From IMG/VR virus record IMGVR_UViG_3300033388_002987, positions 53,955-117,954 of that record: DNA of 64,000 bases; one strand, written 5' to 3'. Under the pieces are notes generated by a model that saw only the letters and a program-made list of their open reading frames with translations, did not search any database and was not told where the DNA came from. This document shows, in pieces, positions 52,969 through 60,730 of the stretch (the first letter of the stretch is position 1; every line of letters begins with the position of its first letter). A program made the translations under genes and the position numbers. Origin of the DNA: a virus.

Positions 52969-53346
52969 TTATTCTCCGTCAGCATAATCAGCTGTTATTT
53001 CTCTGCGAAGCTCTTCGTTCATCTGGATTTCCCCAAGTGCTCTCTCCGCTTCTATCGTAATAGTTCCTACAAAATCTGCAGTACCAACATAGCTCTTGAA
53101 GTCACTAATAGACCCAAGTTTTAACTGAATTTCTTCAGTAGTATATGTACTAGCACCAGTAGGATCAGTTAAGATCTTAAATAACCTTCTTGCTTCTTCG
53201 TCAAAATAACCATTTAGAATAACATCTATGAAATCAGGATTCTTCATTAGTTTACCTAATTTAGTCCCACGTTCAATTGCTGCATTACTTTTAGCTATTG
53301 CAGCGTCTATAGCTTTTAGTGTTTCTTTCAGATTGGAAGTATCCAT
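52969..53346 (-). CDS. Putative head protein, 125 aa
   Basis: Helical and acidic, no catalytic motif. Directly upstream of the scaffold gene (2-base gap) with AAAGGA site. Possibly a portal- or scaffold-associated factor, by position. Confidence 0.55.
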   Translation of the reverse strand: MDTSNLKETLKAIDAAIAKSNAAIERGTKLGKLMKNPDFIDVILNGYFDEEARRLFKILTDPTGASTYTTEEIQLKLGSISDFKSYVGTADFVGTITIEAERALGEIQMNEELRREITADYADGE

Positions 53347-53430
53347 TGTCTGATCCTTTAATGTGGTTGTGCTAACATTGCCACGGTATACCAGCTTTTT
53401 AGAGCGTCAGTCTATTGGCTCTAGTACTTA

Positions 53431-53712
53431 TTAAGGTTGTACTATAACACCCATTGTTGCTAGCGATACTAGTAACGCATTGAAATCTGAAACAATACCA
53501 GCTACATCAGTAGCAGTACTATTAGCAATTGACTCATCACCAAGATTACTTACAGCAGTTAAATCACTAGCTGTTAGAACTTCATACGTGCCATCAGCAT
53601 TTTGAATAGAAATACTTGCAGGAATATCTACACCTCTTCCAGATGTATCTATGTTTATAGTGAGACCGCCAGTCATTGTCCCGTTTGAATATTTAATGTG
53701 TTGTAAACTCAT
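53431..53712 (-). CDS. Putative head decoration/fibre protein, 93 aa
   Basis: Gly/Thr/Ser-rich beta start (YSNGTMTGGLTINIDTSGRG) and a helical C terminus. Resembles small head-fibre or decoration proteins in style only. AAAGGAAA site. Confidence 0.5.
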   Translation of the reverse strand: MSLQHIKYSNGTMTGGLTINIDTSGRGVDIPASISIQNADGTYEVLTASDLTAVSNLGDESIANSTATDVAGIVSDFNALLVSLATMGVIVQP

Positions 53713-53738
53713 TTAAGCTTTCCTTTATTTTTATTGAT

Positions 53739-53760
53739 AGGAGTATATATAACTACTCCT
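53739..53760 (-). other. Leader hairpin
   Basis: AGGAGTA and TACTCCT pair over an 8-nt AT-rich loop, about 26 bases before the start of the 93-aa gene. No U-tract. Confidence 0.45.
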
Positions 53761-53781
53761 TAAGTTTCCCTTAAATACTAA

Positions 53782-54225
53782 CTAAATAGTACCTAAACCT
53801 CCGTAAGCTGCCTGATCTCTAGTAGTTTGCTCTTGAGCCATACCCATAGCAGCTTGTGCTACACTAGGATCTAGCTCACCAGCTTGTATCATCTGAGCTA
53901 TTTGCTCTTGGCCAATCTGGCCTTCTAGTATACCACCGGCTAATTGCTGTGCTTGAACTTCTTGAGGCATGATAGGTGATTGCTGTTGTCTCATCATATC
54001 ACCAAGCCCTTGCATTATCTCAGCTTCTGCTTGAGCCTTACCGGCTTGTGCGCCTGCTTGTAATGTTTGAGCTTGTTTTAATTGAGCTTCACCATTAATA
54101 TTAGCAGTAGTAGCATCTAGCCCAGCATTAGACTGGTAATACGGATTCTGAGCAGTTTGCTGCTGAGGAGCTCCTAAGCCTTGTTGTGAAACTCTTGACG
54201 GGTGCTGTGGTAAATCTTGTGGCAT
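53782..54225 (-). CDS. Gln/Ala-rich virion protein, 147 aa
   Basis: Low-complexity Gln/Ala/Gly protein with repeated AQA/QAG units, helical coiled-coil type. Such proteins near portal genes often are head-completion or internal proteins. AGAAGGATAAC ribosome site; start coincides with the endonuclease stop (TAATG). Confidence 0.55.
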   Translation of the reverse strand: MPQDLPQHPSRVSQQGLGAPQQQTAQNPYYQSNAGLDATTANINGEAQLKQAQTLQAGAQAGKAQAEAEIMQGLGDMMRQQQSPIMPQEVQAQQLAGGILEGQIGQEQIAQMIQAGELDPSVAQAAMGMAQEQTTRDQAAYGGLGTI

Positions 54226-54941
54226 TAGTTATCCTTCTTTCTAGTTTTAGCTATATCTATAGCATCATTCTCATCAGCAACTACGTGCCAATCATACATA
54301 CTCTTTCGAGTGCCTTTTATTATTTTATCTAAATTCATAATACTATTTAAACTATACTTCAAACGAAGTTCAGTAGCAGTACCTATAAATACACAGCCAT
54401 TTATGTGCTTAAAGATCAGTGGTACATCCTGTAGGTACACTAGTCCGGAATTAGGGACGCCTTCTAAAGTGTAACCTTCCGTATGTGTACGCTCCCCAAG
54501 TGCTACTTTTTTTATATTTGCTATATGCAGACCAAGAGATTCTGCTAATTCAGAAATATACCCAGACATAGTTGGAAGGAATTCATGAGTTAATGTAAGT
54601 ATTCCAAACTCTTCATCCTTAGTGGAACTAATATAGTTGGAACCTCCGTTAGTTAAATTATAGCCATTTTCAAATGCATCATATTTCTTAATGAAGTAGT
54701 TCTCTAAAATATTGGCCTCTTCAATGGTATCTATCATATCAGCAAGTATTGAGTGTTCCCAGTTTAATGTGCCGTAGAATCTAATGGCTCTATGAAAGTG
54801 TAGTTCACTACCAGCATTGGAGGCTTGTACGTACTCTGTCCATCTAATACCTGCTCCACGCTTAGTCAAACCTATATAGCTTTTACCAGATTTATTGGAA
54901 GTACACTTATAAATAACCCACTGTTGACATTTAGATCTCAT
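54225..54941 (-). CDS. GIY-YIG homing endonuclease beside portal
   Basis: 238 residues. GIY-YIG core: WVIYKCTSNKSGKSYIGLTKRG, then R and the E in IEEANILENYFIKKY. The C-terminal part resembles modular intron-endonuclease DNA-binding segments (EFLPTMSGYISELAESLGLH). It overlaps the portal stop by 11 bases and the following gene by one, so the insertion kept the operon reading intact. Confidence 0.85.
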   Translation of the reverse strand: MRSKCQQWVIYKCTSNKSGKSYIGLTKRGAGIRWTEYVQASNAGSELHFHRAIRFYGTLNWEHSILADMIDTIEEANILENYFIKKYDAFENGYNLTNGGSNYISSTKDEEFGILTLTHEFLPTMSGYISELAESLGLHIANIKKVALGERTHTEGYTLEGVPNSGLVYLQDVPLIFKHINGCVFIGTATELRLKYSLNSIMNLDKIIKGTRKSMYDWHVVADENDAIDIAKTRKKDN

Positions 54942-57114
54942 TAATTACCTTGGATGGTACATTAACTACAGCTTTCTTCATACGCTCTATACCCGCTTTA
55001 GTATTCGCAGCATACTCTTGATCTTCAACATCCTCTAAACGTTGCTGGCCAGTTTGTACTCTTAAAAATTGGCTATCCAATATATCTGTCTCACTTCTTA
55101 GTTTCTCACTAGTAGCAATAGCTTGCTCTGCCTTAGCAAGTTTAAGCTCATTATCACCATTACTGTTCTCTTCAGTTCTAGAAATTCTCTCATATATCTT
55201 ACTATCGTAATCTTCAAGCTGTTTCATCGCTAACGCGTTCTTTAACTTCTGCTCTTCTAACTGCAACGCCATAAGTTCTTGTTGCATTGGGTTAGGTTCA
55301 GGAGCGTAGTTCTGTACTTGTTCAGCTAAGTCATCTAACTTCCATAGCTCAGCAAGCTTTACATAGTGCATCTTAACTATCTCTTGGTCCATACTTGCAG
55401 CATTAGTCTGCATAAGCTTCATTATCTTAGTAGCTTGGTCATCATCCTTCTCAGGAGTACTAACTTGTATCTTTAAGTCAAATTTCCCCTCAAGGTCATC
55501 TCTCTTAATAGTAACAAACTCACTATCAGTAACAGCTACCACTTCCTCTTCAGTAAGGAACACCTGATTCATACTAATAGTCATTCTAGCCATATCTACA
55601 AATAACATATCACTTAAACGTCTTAGTATGCTAAGTTCTCTTTTAGCAGTAGCGTCCATAGAATCTCTATCTTGCTTACTACCATTCATCTTAGCTCCGC
55701 CAGGGCCATTAAAAGGTTTAGTACCTGTTAGTTCATTAGCATCAGCAGTTTGCCAGTTAATAACCTCAAACGGTGTATTACCTATAGCTTGTGTATCTTG
55801 TCTATAAATAGCAGTCTTCGGATTAAATCCTGAACGATAATAAACTGTATTACCTTTCTCATAACTATTTCTTTGAGCAGGACTTGGGAAGAAGTTCTCA
55901 TCAATGAACTCCTGTCCAACGGCATGTCTAGTAGTAACATCATGTATAGCTCTAGTCATCTTACCAATAGACTCTTGGTTCTCTTTAAGCAGCTCAGCAT
56001 CAGGCTCACCATGAACTGATTTCTTAACAGGCATATAAGTAGCAATACTGAATGGAAGTCTTCCATGTGGAAAAGGATTCTCTTCAAGTCTGATAAGTGT
56101 CTTACCAACCCAAGTAGCAACAATACTAACTAAAGTACCATCCCCATTAACATCCCAATAACCCCAGTACTCATACGCACGCATTCTCTTACGTGCCTTA
56201 TCTTTAAACTTAAAGTTATTAGACTCAGATGACTTGTAAGGGTCTTCTTGTTCTTCCTCACCTTCTAAATCGGTATCAATAAAATCTAAGTTATGGTAAA
56301 TACCATACTCAGTACCATCTTCATCTTTACTGTACTCTTCTGATTTTAAATCAGAATAAGAAGTGTCATACTCATGAATAACAAATAGCGCATCAGCTGC
56401 TACACCATCACAAGTAGGATCAATAGTAACATTAGCATTAATACATACTTCATAAGATGGTTGATTTTTAGTAGTTACCTCTTTTTCAACTATAACAGTT
56501 TTAGTACCAACTTGTACAGGTTCTCCAGTCTCAAGCATAGCTTGTGCCTGTTCTTGAGACATCTGCCCAGCTCCAACAGCTTGTTGCATCAATATTAAAG
56601 ATTCTTCTGGAGTAGCATATATAGGCTGCTCTTCTTCCACATCTCTAAGTTCTGTTTCAGTATCCCAGCCAGTCTTAACTATAACAGTACCTTCATCAAC
56701 TACTGTTCTCACAATATCCGATACAAGCTTAGTTTTCTGTACTTTAGTATTCCACTGGTTATTAAGCACTAACCCGTTCTGTTTAGCAGCTTCTATATCT
56801 AGGTTTGTTGTAGGAGATACTTTGTATAAGTTACTAGTACTAAGGAATGGATCTTCTAAGGCAGGGTACTTCCACTCATTTTGTTTACGAACAAGCTTAG
56901 GCCTAGCAGTAGACTTACCAAGACCTTTAACAGTAATCTCTTTACCACCGTTCCTGGTCTCTTCCCATTCTGTAAGTTTTTCCTTAAACTCCGACTGCCC
57001 TGCTTCGGCACTAGTGTAGTCATTATTAAGGTCAGCATACGTGGGAGCGTTATTCCATTTCGGTTGTAGCTTAGTTTTCTTAGGCGTATTGTCTACGTCA
57101 ATCTCTTCTGCCAT
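54931..57114 (-). CDS. Portal protein
   Basis: 727 residues, near the size of N4 gp59. Acidic/helical wing region, RAYEYWGYWDVNGDG in the stem-crown part, NPFPHGRLPFSIATYMPV typical of podovirus portals, and a long C-terminal coiled coil (MQQELMALQLEEQKLKNAL) forming the barrel. Forms the dodecameric DNA channel at the head vertex. A sigma70-like promoter precedes it. The C terminus is joined to a homing endonuclease by overlap. Confidence 0.82.
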   Translation of the reverse strand: MAEEIDVDNTPKKTKLQPKWNNAPTYADLNNDYTSAEAGQSEFKEKLTEWEETRNGGKEITVKGLGKSTARPKLVRKQNEWKYPALEDPFLSTSNLYKVSPTTNLDIEAAKQNGLVLNNQWNTKVQKTKLVSDIVRTVVDEGTVIVKTGWDTETELRDVEEEQPIYATPEESLILMQQAVGAGQMSQEQAQAMLETGEPVQVGTKTVIVEKEVTTKNQPSYEVCINANVTIDPTCDGVAADALFVIHEYDTSYSDLKSEEYSKDEDGTEYGIYHNLDFIDTDLEGEEEQEDPYKSSESNNFKFKDKARKRMRAYEYWGYWDVNGDGTLVSIVATWVGKTLIRLEENPFPHGRLPFSIATYMPVKKSVHGEPDAELLKENQESIGKMTRAIHDVTTRHAVGQEFIDENFFPSPAQRNSYEKGNTVYYRSGFNPKTAIYRQDTQAIGNTPFEVINWQTADANELTGTKPFNGPGGAKMNGSKQDRDSMDATAKRELSILRRLSDMLFVDMARMTISMNQVFLTEEEVVAVTDSEFVTIKRDDLEGKFDLKIQVSTPEKDDDQATKIMKLMQTNAASMDQEIVKMHYVKLAELWKLDDLAEQVQNYAPEPNPMQQELMALQLEEQKLKNALAMKQLEDYDSKIYERISRTEENSNGDNELKLAKAEQAIATSEKLRSETDILDSQFLRVQTGQQRLEDVEDQEYAANTKAGIERMKKAVVNVPSKVINEI

Positions 57115-57138
57115 TACATTCCTTTTATTATTGGTGTC

Positions 57139-57167
57139 ATTATACTTAACTTAAATAGTAAAGTCAA
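57139..57167 (-). promoter_or_regulatory. Strong sigma70-like late promoter before portal
   Basis: TTGACT-17 nt-TATAAT, almost consensus for host housekeeping RNA polymerase. Followed by GACACC; the portal ATG is 25 bases downstream of the -10. Confidence 0.75.
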
Positions 57168-57207
57168 TATTACTTACCAGTTATGTATCTGTAGTTAGTA
57201 GGCACTC

Positions 57208-57747
57208 TCATATATAAAAGTCCGGAGTCCTACTTGTAGTAGCATTTCTATCAACTTCATAATGCGCATCAAGCATAAAGCCAAAAGCGCCCCCTGTATA
57301 CGTGCCATCAAGATATGTACACTTACTAATAACAATAGTATCAGGCTCTGGTGTTACTAATGAGTTAGTAGCTTCTAATATCATATGTTCACCAGCTACC
57401 TCAGTACCATCAGCTATGTAAGTTAAGTCAATAGTAGTTGTTGTAGACAGTATACTGTCACCTTGGTGATGCCCTTTTGAAATATTATATTGGATCCTCC
57501 ATATTAGTGTCTGACCAGCACTCATTGTAGTAATAGGTGCCCAGTGCACATGCATAAATATTTGGCCATTAGGCTTTATATCATGATTAATATGATGCTT
57601 TACTACAAGTGACTCATTATTTGTAAAATGGTATGCATAAAGACCATTACCAACATCCTCAAACGCTGGCTCTGTAATACCTGCTGCACTTGAATGTACA
57701 AATTGAGCTACGTTATCTCTCCAACCTTCTTCATTATATAATCCCAT
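57208..57747 (-). CDS. Putative virion surface protein, 179 aa
   Basis: Beta-rich (FMHVHWAPITTMSAGQTLIW) like phage decoration or tail-appendage jelly rolls. AAGGAG site. Lies between fibre genes and the portal. Specific role unknown. Confidence 0.55.
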   Translation of the reverse strand: MGLYNEEGWRDNVAQFVHSSAAGITEPAFEDVGNGLYAYHFTNNESLVVKHHINHDIKPNGQIFMHVHWAPITTMSAGQTLIWRIQYNISKGHHQGDSILSTTTTIDLTYIADGTEVAGEHMILEATNSLVTPEPDTIVISKCTYLDGTYTGGAFGFMLDAHYEVDRNATTSRTPDFYI

Positions 57748-57756
57748 AAATTCTCC

Positions 57757-58746
57757 TTAGTACGGTGTTTTTTCTATTGTTACTGATGCAGTATGTATAG
57801 TTATTTCAGTCCCATTACTTTTAACGTATAAATGAATATCATCATTAACATTAAAACTTGACATGAATGAATACTGAAAAGTGACAGTTGCTAATGTACC
57901 TTTTCCAACTTCTGATGCATGAAATCCTGTAGGTAGATTATCTACATATAATTCTACCTCACATATATCATTAATAGGTATATTAGCAGTAATAACCCCA
58001 TAAACTTTGTATATACCTACAGATTCTATAAGCATACTACTAGTAGGTATATCATAACTAATATCAGTTCCCCCATTATCAACAACTGCTGATGTCATCC
58101 ACAGTAACTTTTCAGCGACATCACCAACTAGCACCTGTGGTGCTAGAGGAGAAGTAGTAGCAATACTAATTGCTGACGGTGTAGTGTTTACTTGTTGACT
58201 AAGTGAAGAAATGAGAGCACTTAGGCTGCCCTCAACCCATGCACCCCATACAGCTACACCAACTTTCTGTCTTATATACTCTTTACCGTCAGACGTCTCT
58301 ATGAGCCTCTGAACAATGATATCTGTTCCACCAGTAACTTCAGTAGTTACAGTTAGTTCACCACTAGTTAAGCTAAACGGTAAGTTGTTTACGTCTGTAA
58401 CATTATACATACCAGCAATGTATAACCCTGTATCATCAATATTATTAGTACTAACTACTGTAGTGAGCTCACCACGTACTTTATTCGCTGTAATAGCTGT
58501 AGTATTAACCTTACGATTAGCCTCTACCTCATCAATAGCTGTTGTAGTAGTTACTGCTGCTATTCCTTCAGTAGATGTAAATGTCACATCATCTGCACTA
58601 ACATCAATCCAGGCAACATCATAATCAGTACCTGTCTGCTTAGCTAGAACTTGCTTAGTAACACCACCTGGATGTGTACTAGCCCCTGGAGTACCTGGTG
58701 CACCTTGTGGACCTGCTACTATAACCTCTGTAACTGTAATTCCCAT
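57757..58746 (-). CDS. Tail-fibre-type protein with collagen-like start
   Basis: 329 residues. A short collagen-type run GPQGAPGTPGAS near residue 13, then Thr/Val-rich beta repeats and a C-terminal jelly-roll-like region from about 190. Pattern of receptor-binding appendages. Overlaps the upstream 137-aa gene stop. Confidence 0.65.
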   Translation of the reverse strand: MGITVTEVIVAGPQGAPGTPGASTHPGGVTKQVLAKQTGTDYDVAWIDVSADDVTFTSTEGIAAVTTTTAIDEVEANRKVNTTAITANKVRGELTTVVSTNNIDDTGLYIAGMYNVTDVNNLPFSLTSGELTVTTEVTGGTDIIVQRLIETSDGKEYIRQKVGVAVWGAWVEGSLSALISSLSQQVNTTPSAISIATTSPLAPQVLVGDVAEKLLWMTSAVVDNGGTDISYDIPTSSMLIESVGIYKVYGVITANIPINDICEVELYVDNLPTGFHASEVGKGTLATVTFQYSFMSSFNVNDDIHLYVKSNGTEITIHTASVTIEKTPY

Positions 58747-59159
58747 TATTTAACCCTTCCGCTTATACTTCTTGAAATTGTAAAGTCTCCTGATAAAATA
58801 GTAGTAATCTCATCAGCTCCTAAATGTGTATTATGTAATTCTATATCATAGTATGCAGTAAGTTTCTTACGTTCTTTGCTATCGTAGTTAAGTATAGCAA
58901 CAGTGTCATCACTAGAGAACTTAATCTCTATAGTGTACGTTTGTGTGTTTACATCATACACAAATGTAGTACCTTCTTGTTCTGGAACTATAAAGGCATC
59001 ATCCAGAGCTTTCCGTTTAATCCCCATAACAATAGAGACATCAGTAGATACATCAATAACAGCCCCGTCCTCGTCTTTTACTACTAATCTGATAAACTCA
59101 GTATCACCAGCTATAAAATGTATTGGATAATTAACCTCTTTAACCTTATTAAATGCCAT
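58746..59159 (-). CDS. Tail appendage-associated protein, 137 aa
   Basis: Beta-sandwich type sequence (GDTEFIRLVVKDEDGAVIDV...TILSGDFTISRSI) resembling small baseplate/fibre-attachment proteins. TAAGGAG site; coupled to the collagen-like fibre gene. Confidence 0.6.
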   Translation of the reverse strand: MAFNKVKEVNYPIHFIAGDTEFIRLVVKDEDGAVIDVSTDVSIVMGIKRKALDDAFIVPEQEGTTFVYDVNTQTYTIEIKFSSDDTVAILNYDSKERKKLTAYYDIELHNTHLGADEITTILSGDFTISRSISGRVK

Positions 59160-59171
59160 TTACTAATCTCC

Positions 59172-59609
59172 TTATATTATCTGAAGGGTGATATCCTCAC
59201 CTCGTCCAATTGCTTCTATTACTTGGGTATACAGTTCTATGTAGTTTAATACACTTCTACCAACTGATTGAGTGTTACCAAATACACAGCTATTACCAAT
59301 AAGTATACATCCATCAGTATCCTTATTAGTATTACCTGTATGGATATACACCCATTCAAAGCCTGGAACATCTTGTAACCATAACATCCCATGATGTTTA
59401 TTACCGTACTTATTAGTATACTTACTATGCATTCCACCAGTAGCACGTAATTTAACCTGATACTCACCAGCAGGTATCCTAGTCTCTCCAGGAATCTTAA
59501 TATCATTATGAGTGTCCTCTAAAGTAAACCCATTAAACAATCCATTCACATGCATAGTCCCGATAGTACTGCGTCCATTATCATTTAACCTAAGTAACTG
59601 TAAAAACAT
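59172..59609 (-). CDS. DUF5675-like protein, candidate cell-wall enzyme
   Basis: 145 residues. Matches the DUF5675 pattern: LEDTHNDIKIPGETRIPAG, GMLWLQDVPGF and YIHTGNTNKDTDGCILIG. The His and Cys at the end (IHxGN...DxxGC) recall L,D-transpeptidase-like active sites. It stands next to two small membrane-type genes, so a lysis role is plausible. Enzymatic activity of the family is not proven. Confidence 0.65.
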   Translation of the reverse strand: MFLQLLRLNDNGRSTIGTMHVNGLFNGFTLEDTHNDIKIPGETRIPAGEYQVKLRATGGMHSKYTNKYGNKHHGMLWLQDVPGFEWVYIHTGNTNKDTDGCILIGNSCVFGNTQSVGRSVLNYIELYTQVIEAIGRGEDITLQII

Positions 59610-60103
59610 TACTGCACTTTACTAAGTTCAGATAATGCACCATAGTTCCTGTTAAGTAATCCGCTATGTTCTATCAATTTATCATCCACATACTTATCTC
59701 TGATAACACTAGCAGAGGCATGTGAAGTACTGGCATTATCAAGTTTATGTATTTGCTGTGTGGCATATACTCCAAAGATTATAGCATATGTTACAAGGGA
59801 ACCTAGTACCCACTTTAACACCCAATTAGGTAGCTTATTGCGAGATTCCTCTACTATATCACCTAACTTATCAGCATTATCCCTGATATTAGTATGTACC
59901 CTACCAAAAGACTCTTTAAGATTCTCATCTATATTATTAACACGCTCCATTAATACATTTTGGGTTGAAAGTACATCTATAATATCCTCCATCTTTCTAT
60001 TAGTGGTCCCAACAGCTTCTGCTAAATGTTCTATAGATTGACTCATAACTTCTATATGCTTATCATGAGTAAATACTAGATCTTTAACCTCTTCGTCTTT
60101 CAT
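59609..60103 (-). CDS. Coiled-coil membrane protein, lysis-cassette candidate
   Basis: 164 residues. Long N-terminal coiled coil (about 1-90), one membrane helix WVLKWVLGSLVTYAIIFGVY at about 95-114, then a short outer tail. Layout resembles XhlA-type or spanin-like lysis proteins. TAATG-coupled to the DUF5675-like gene and preceded by a promoter. Confidence 0.6.
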   Translation of the reverse strand: MKDEEVKDLVFTHDKHIEVMSQSIEHLAEAVGTTNRKMEDIIDVLSTQNVLMERVNNIDENLKESFGRVHTNIRDNADKLGDIVEESRNKLPNWVLKWVLGSLVTYAIIFGVYATQQIHKLDNASTSHASASVIRDKYVDDKLIEHSGLLNRNYGALSELSKVQ

Positions 60104-60161
60104 GCCTTACCTTTGTTATTTTATACTTCCAATACTACTCAAGCAGTTTAAAAGTATTTGT

Positions 60162-60189
60162 ATTCTACCATATTCTAAAGCAAACTCAA
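60162..60189 (-). promoter_or_regulatory. Sigma70-like promoter before lysis-type genes
   Basis: TTGAGT-16 nt-TAGAAT, with TGG just before the -10 (extended -10). Lies in the 96-base gap upstream of the coiled-coil membrane gene. Confidence 0.5.
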
Positions 60190-60199
60190 TTAAAGTTTA

Positions 60200-60433
60200 C
60201 TAACTTCTCCACCGCTTAAGCATAAGCTTAGTATGTAGTATCCAGCAAAAACATTGAGCAACTACAGCAATACCTGTGCCAAACATTATATGCTTACTCC
60301 AAAGACATTTAGTAAATGCACTAAAACTACACTTTACATCATGCACCTTACAGCACGGCCATATGTCAACTAGCACACCACTCCAGTTAATCCATCTCTC
60401 AAAAAATAAACTACAGTAATCTTCTTGAATCAT
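60200..60433 (-). CDS. Small Cys-rich membrane protein with CCxxHD motif
   Basis: 77 residues. WPCCKVHDVKC at about 25-35 is close to, but one residue longer than, the phospholipase A2 His-site pattern CCxxHxxC. A hydrophobic helix follows (MFGTGIAVVAQCFCWIL) and a basic end KRWRS. Coupled to the 99-aa gene. It may be a holin-like or membrane lysis factor; the catalytic Asp of PLA2 is not evident. Confidence 0.5.
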   Translation of the reverse strand: MIQEDYCSLFFERWINWSGVLVDIWPCCKVHDVKCSFSAFTKCLWSKHIMFGTGIAVVAQCFCWILHTKLMLKRWRS

Positions 60434-60729
60434 TTACTAAGCTCTACTTGTATAGCTGCAAATACTTCTAATGCTACACTCACAGTAGGTGATGGGTTAA
60501 CATCTAATCCTAAATGTACTATTAATTCTTGTAGAGTACTTGCCATTAGATTTAACTGTGTGTCTCTATCTGCTATACTACCAGTAATTGCTATTTCCTT
60601 GTTGGCACTTTCTTTACTTTTAGTAGTAGACACTAGTGTAGCCGTTTGAGGCTTTACTAGGAAGCTTGCGCTTCCGTCAATATTTTTACTTCGTTCTCTA
60701 GGATTATTTATATATTCTACGGCACTCAT
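60430..60729 (-). CDS. Unknown protein after tail fibre, 99 aa
   Basis: Starts two bases from the fibre stop. Polar Ser/Lys-rich N terminus and an amphipathic helical C terminus. Could be a fibre chaperone. No recognised domain. Confidence 0.55.
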   Translation of the reverse strand: MSAVEYINNPRERSKNIDGSASFLVKPQTATLVSTTKSKESANKEIAITGSIADRDTQLNLMASTLQELIVHLGLDVNPSPTVSVALEVFAAIQVELSK

Positions 60730-60730
60730 C

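Noticed and set aside
53370-53400. TGGTATACC as an extended -10 promoter upstream of the 125-aa gene
   Set aside because: The -10 is poor (TATACC) and no -35 lies 16-18 bases upstream; GGTATACC is simply an 8-bp palindrome here.
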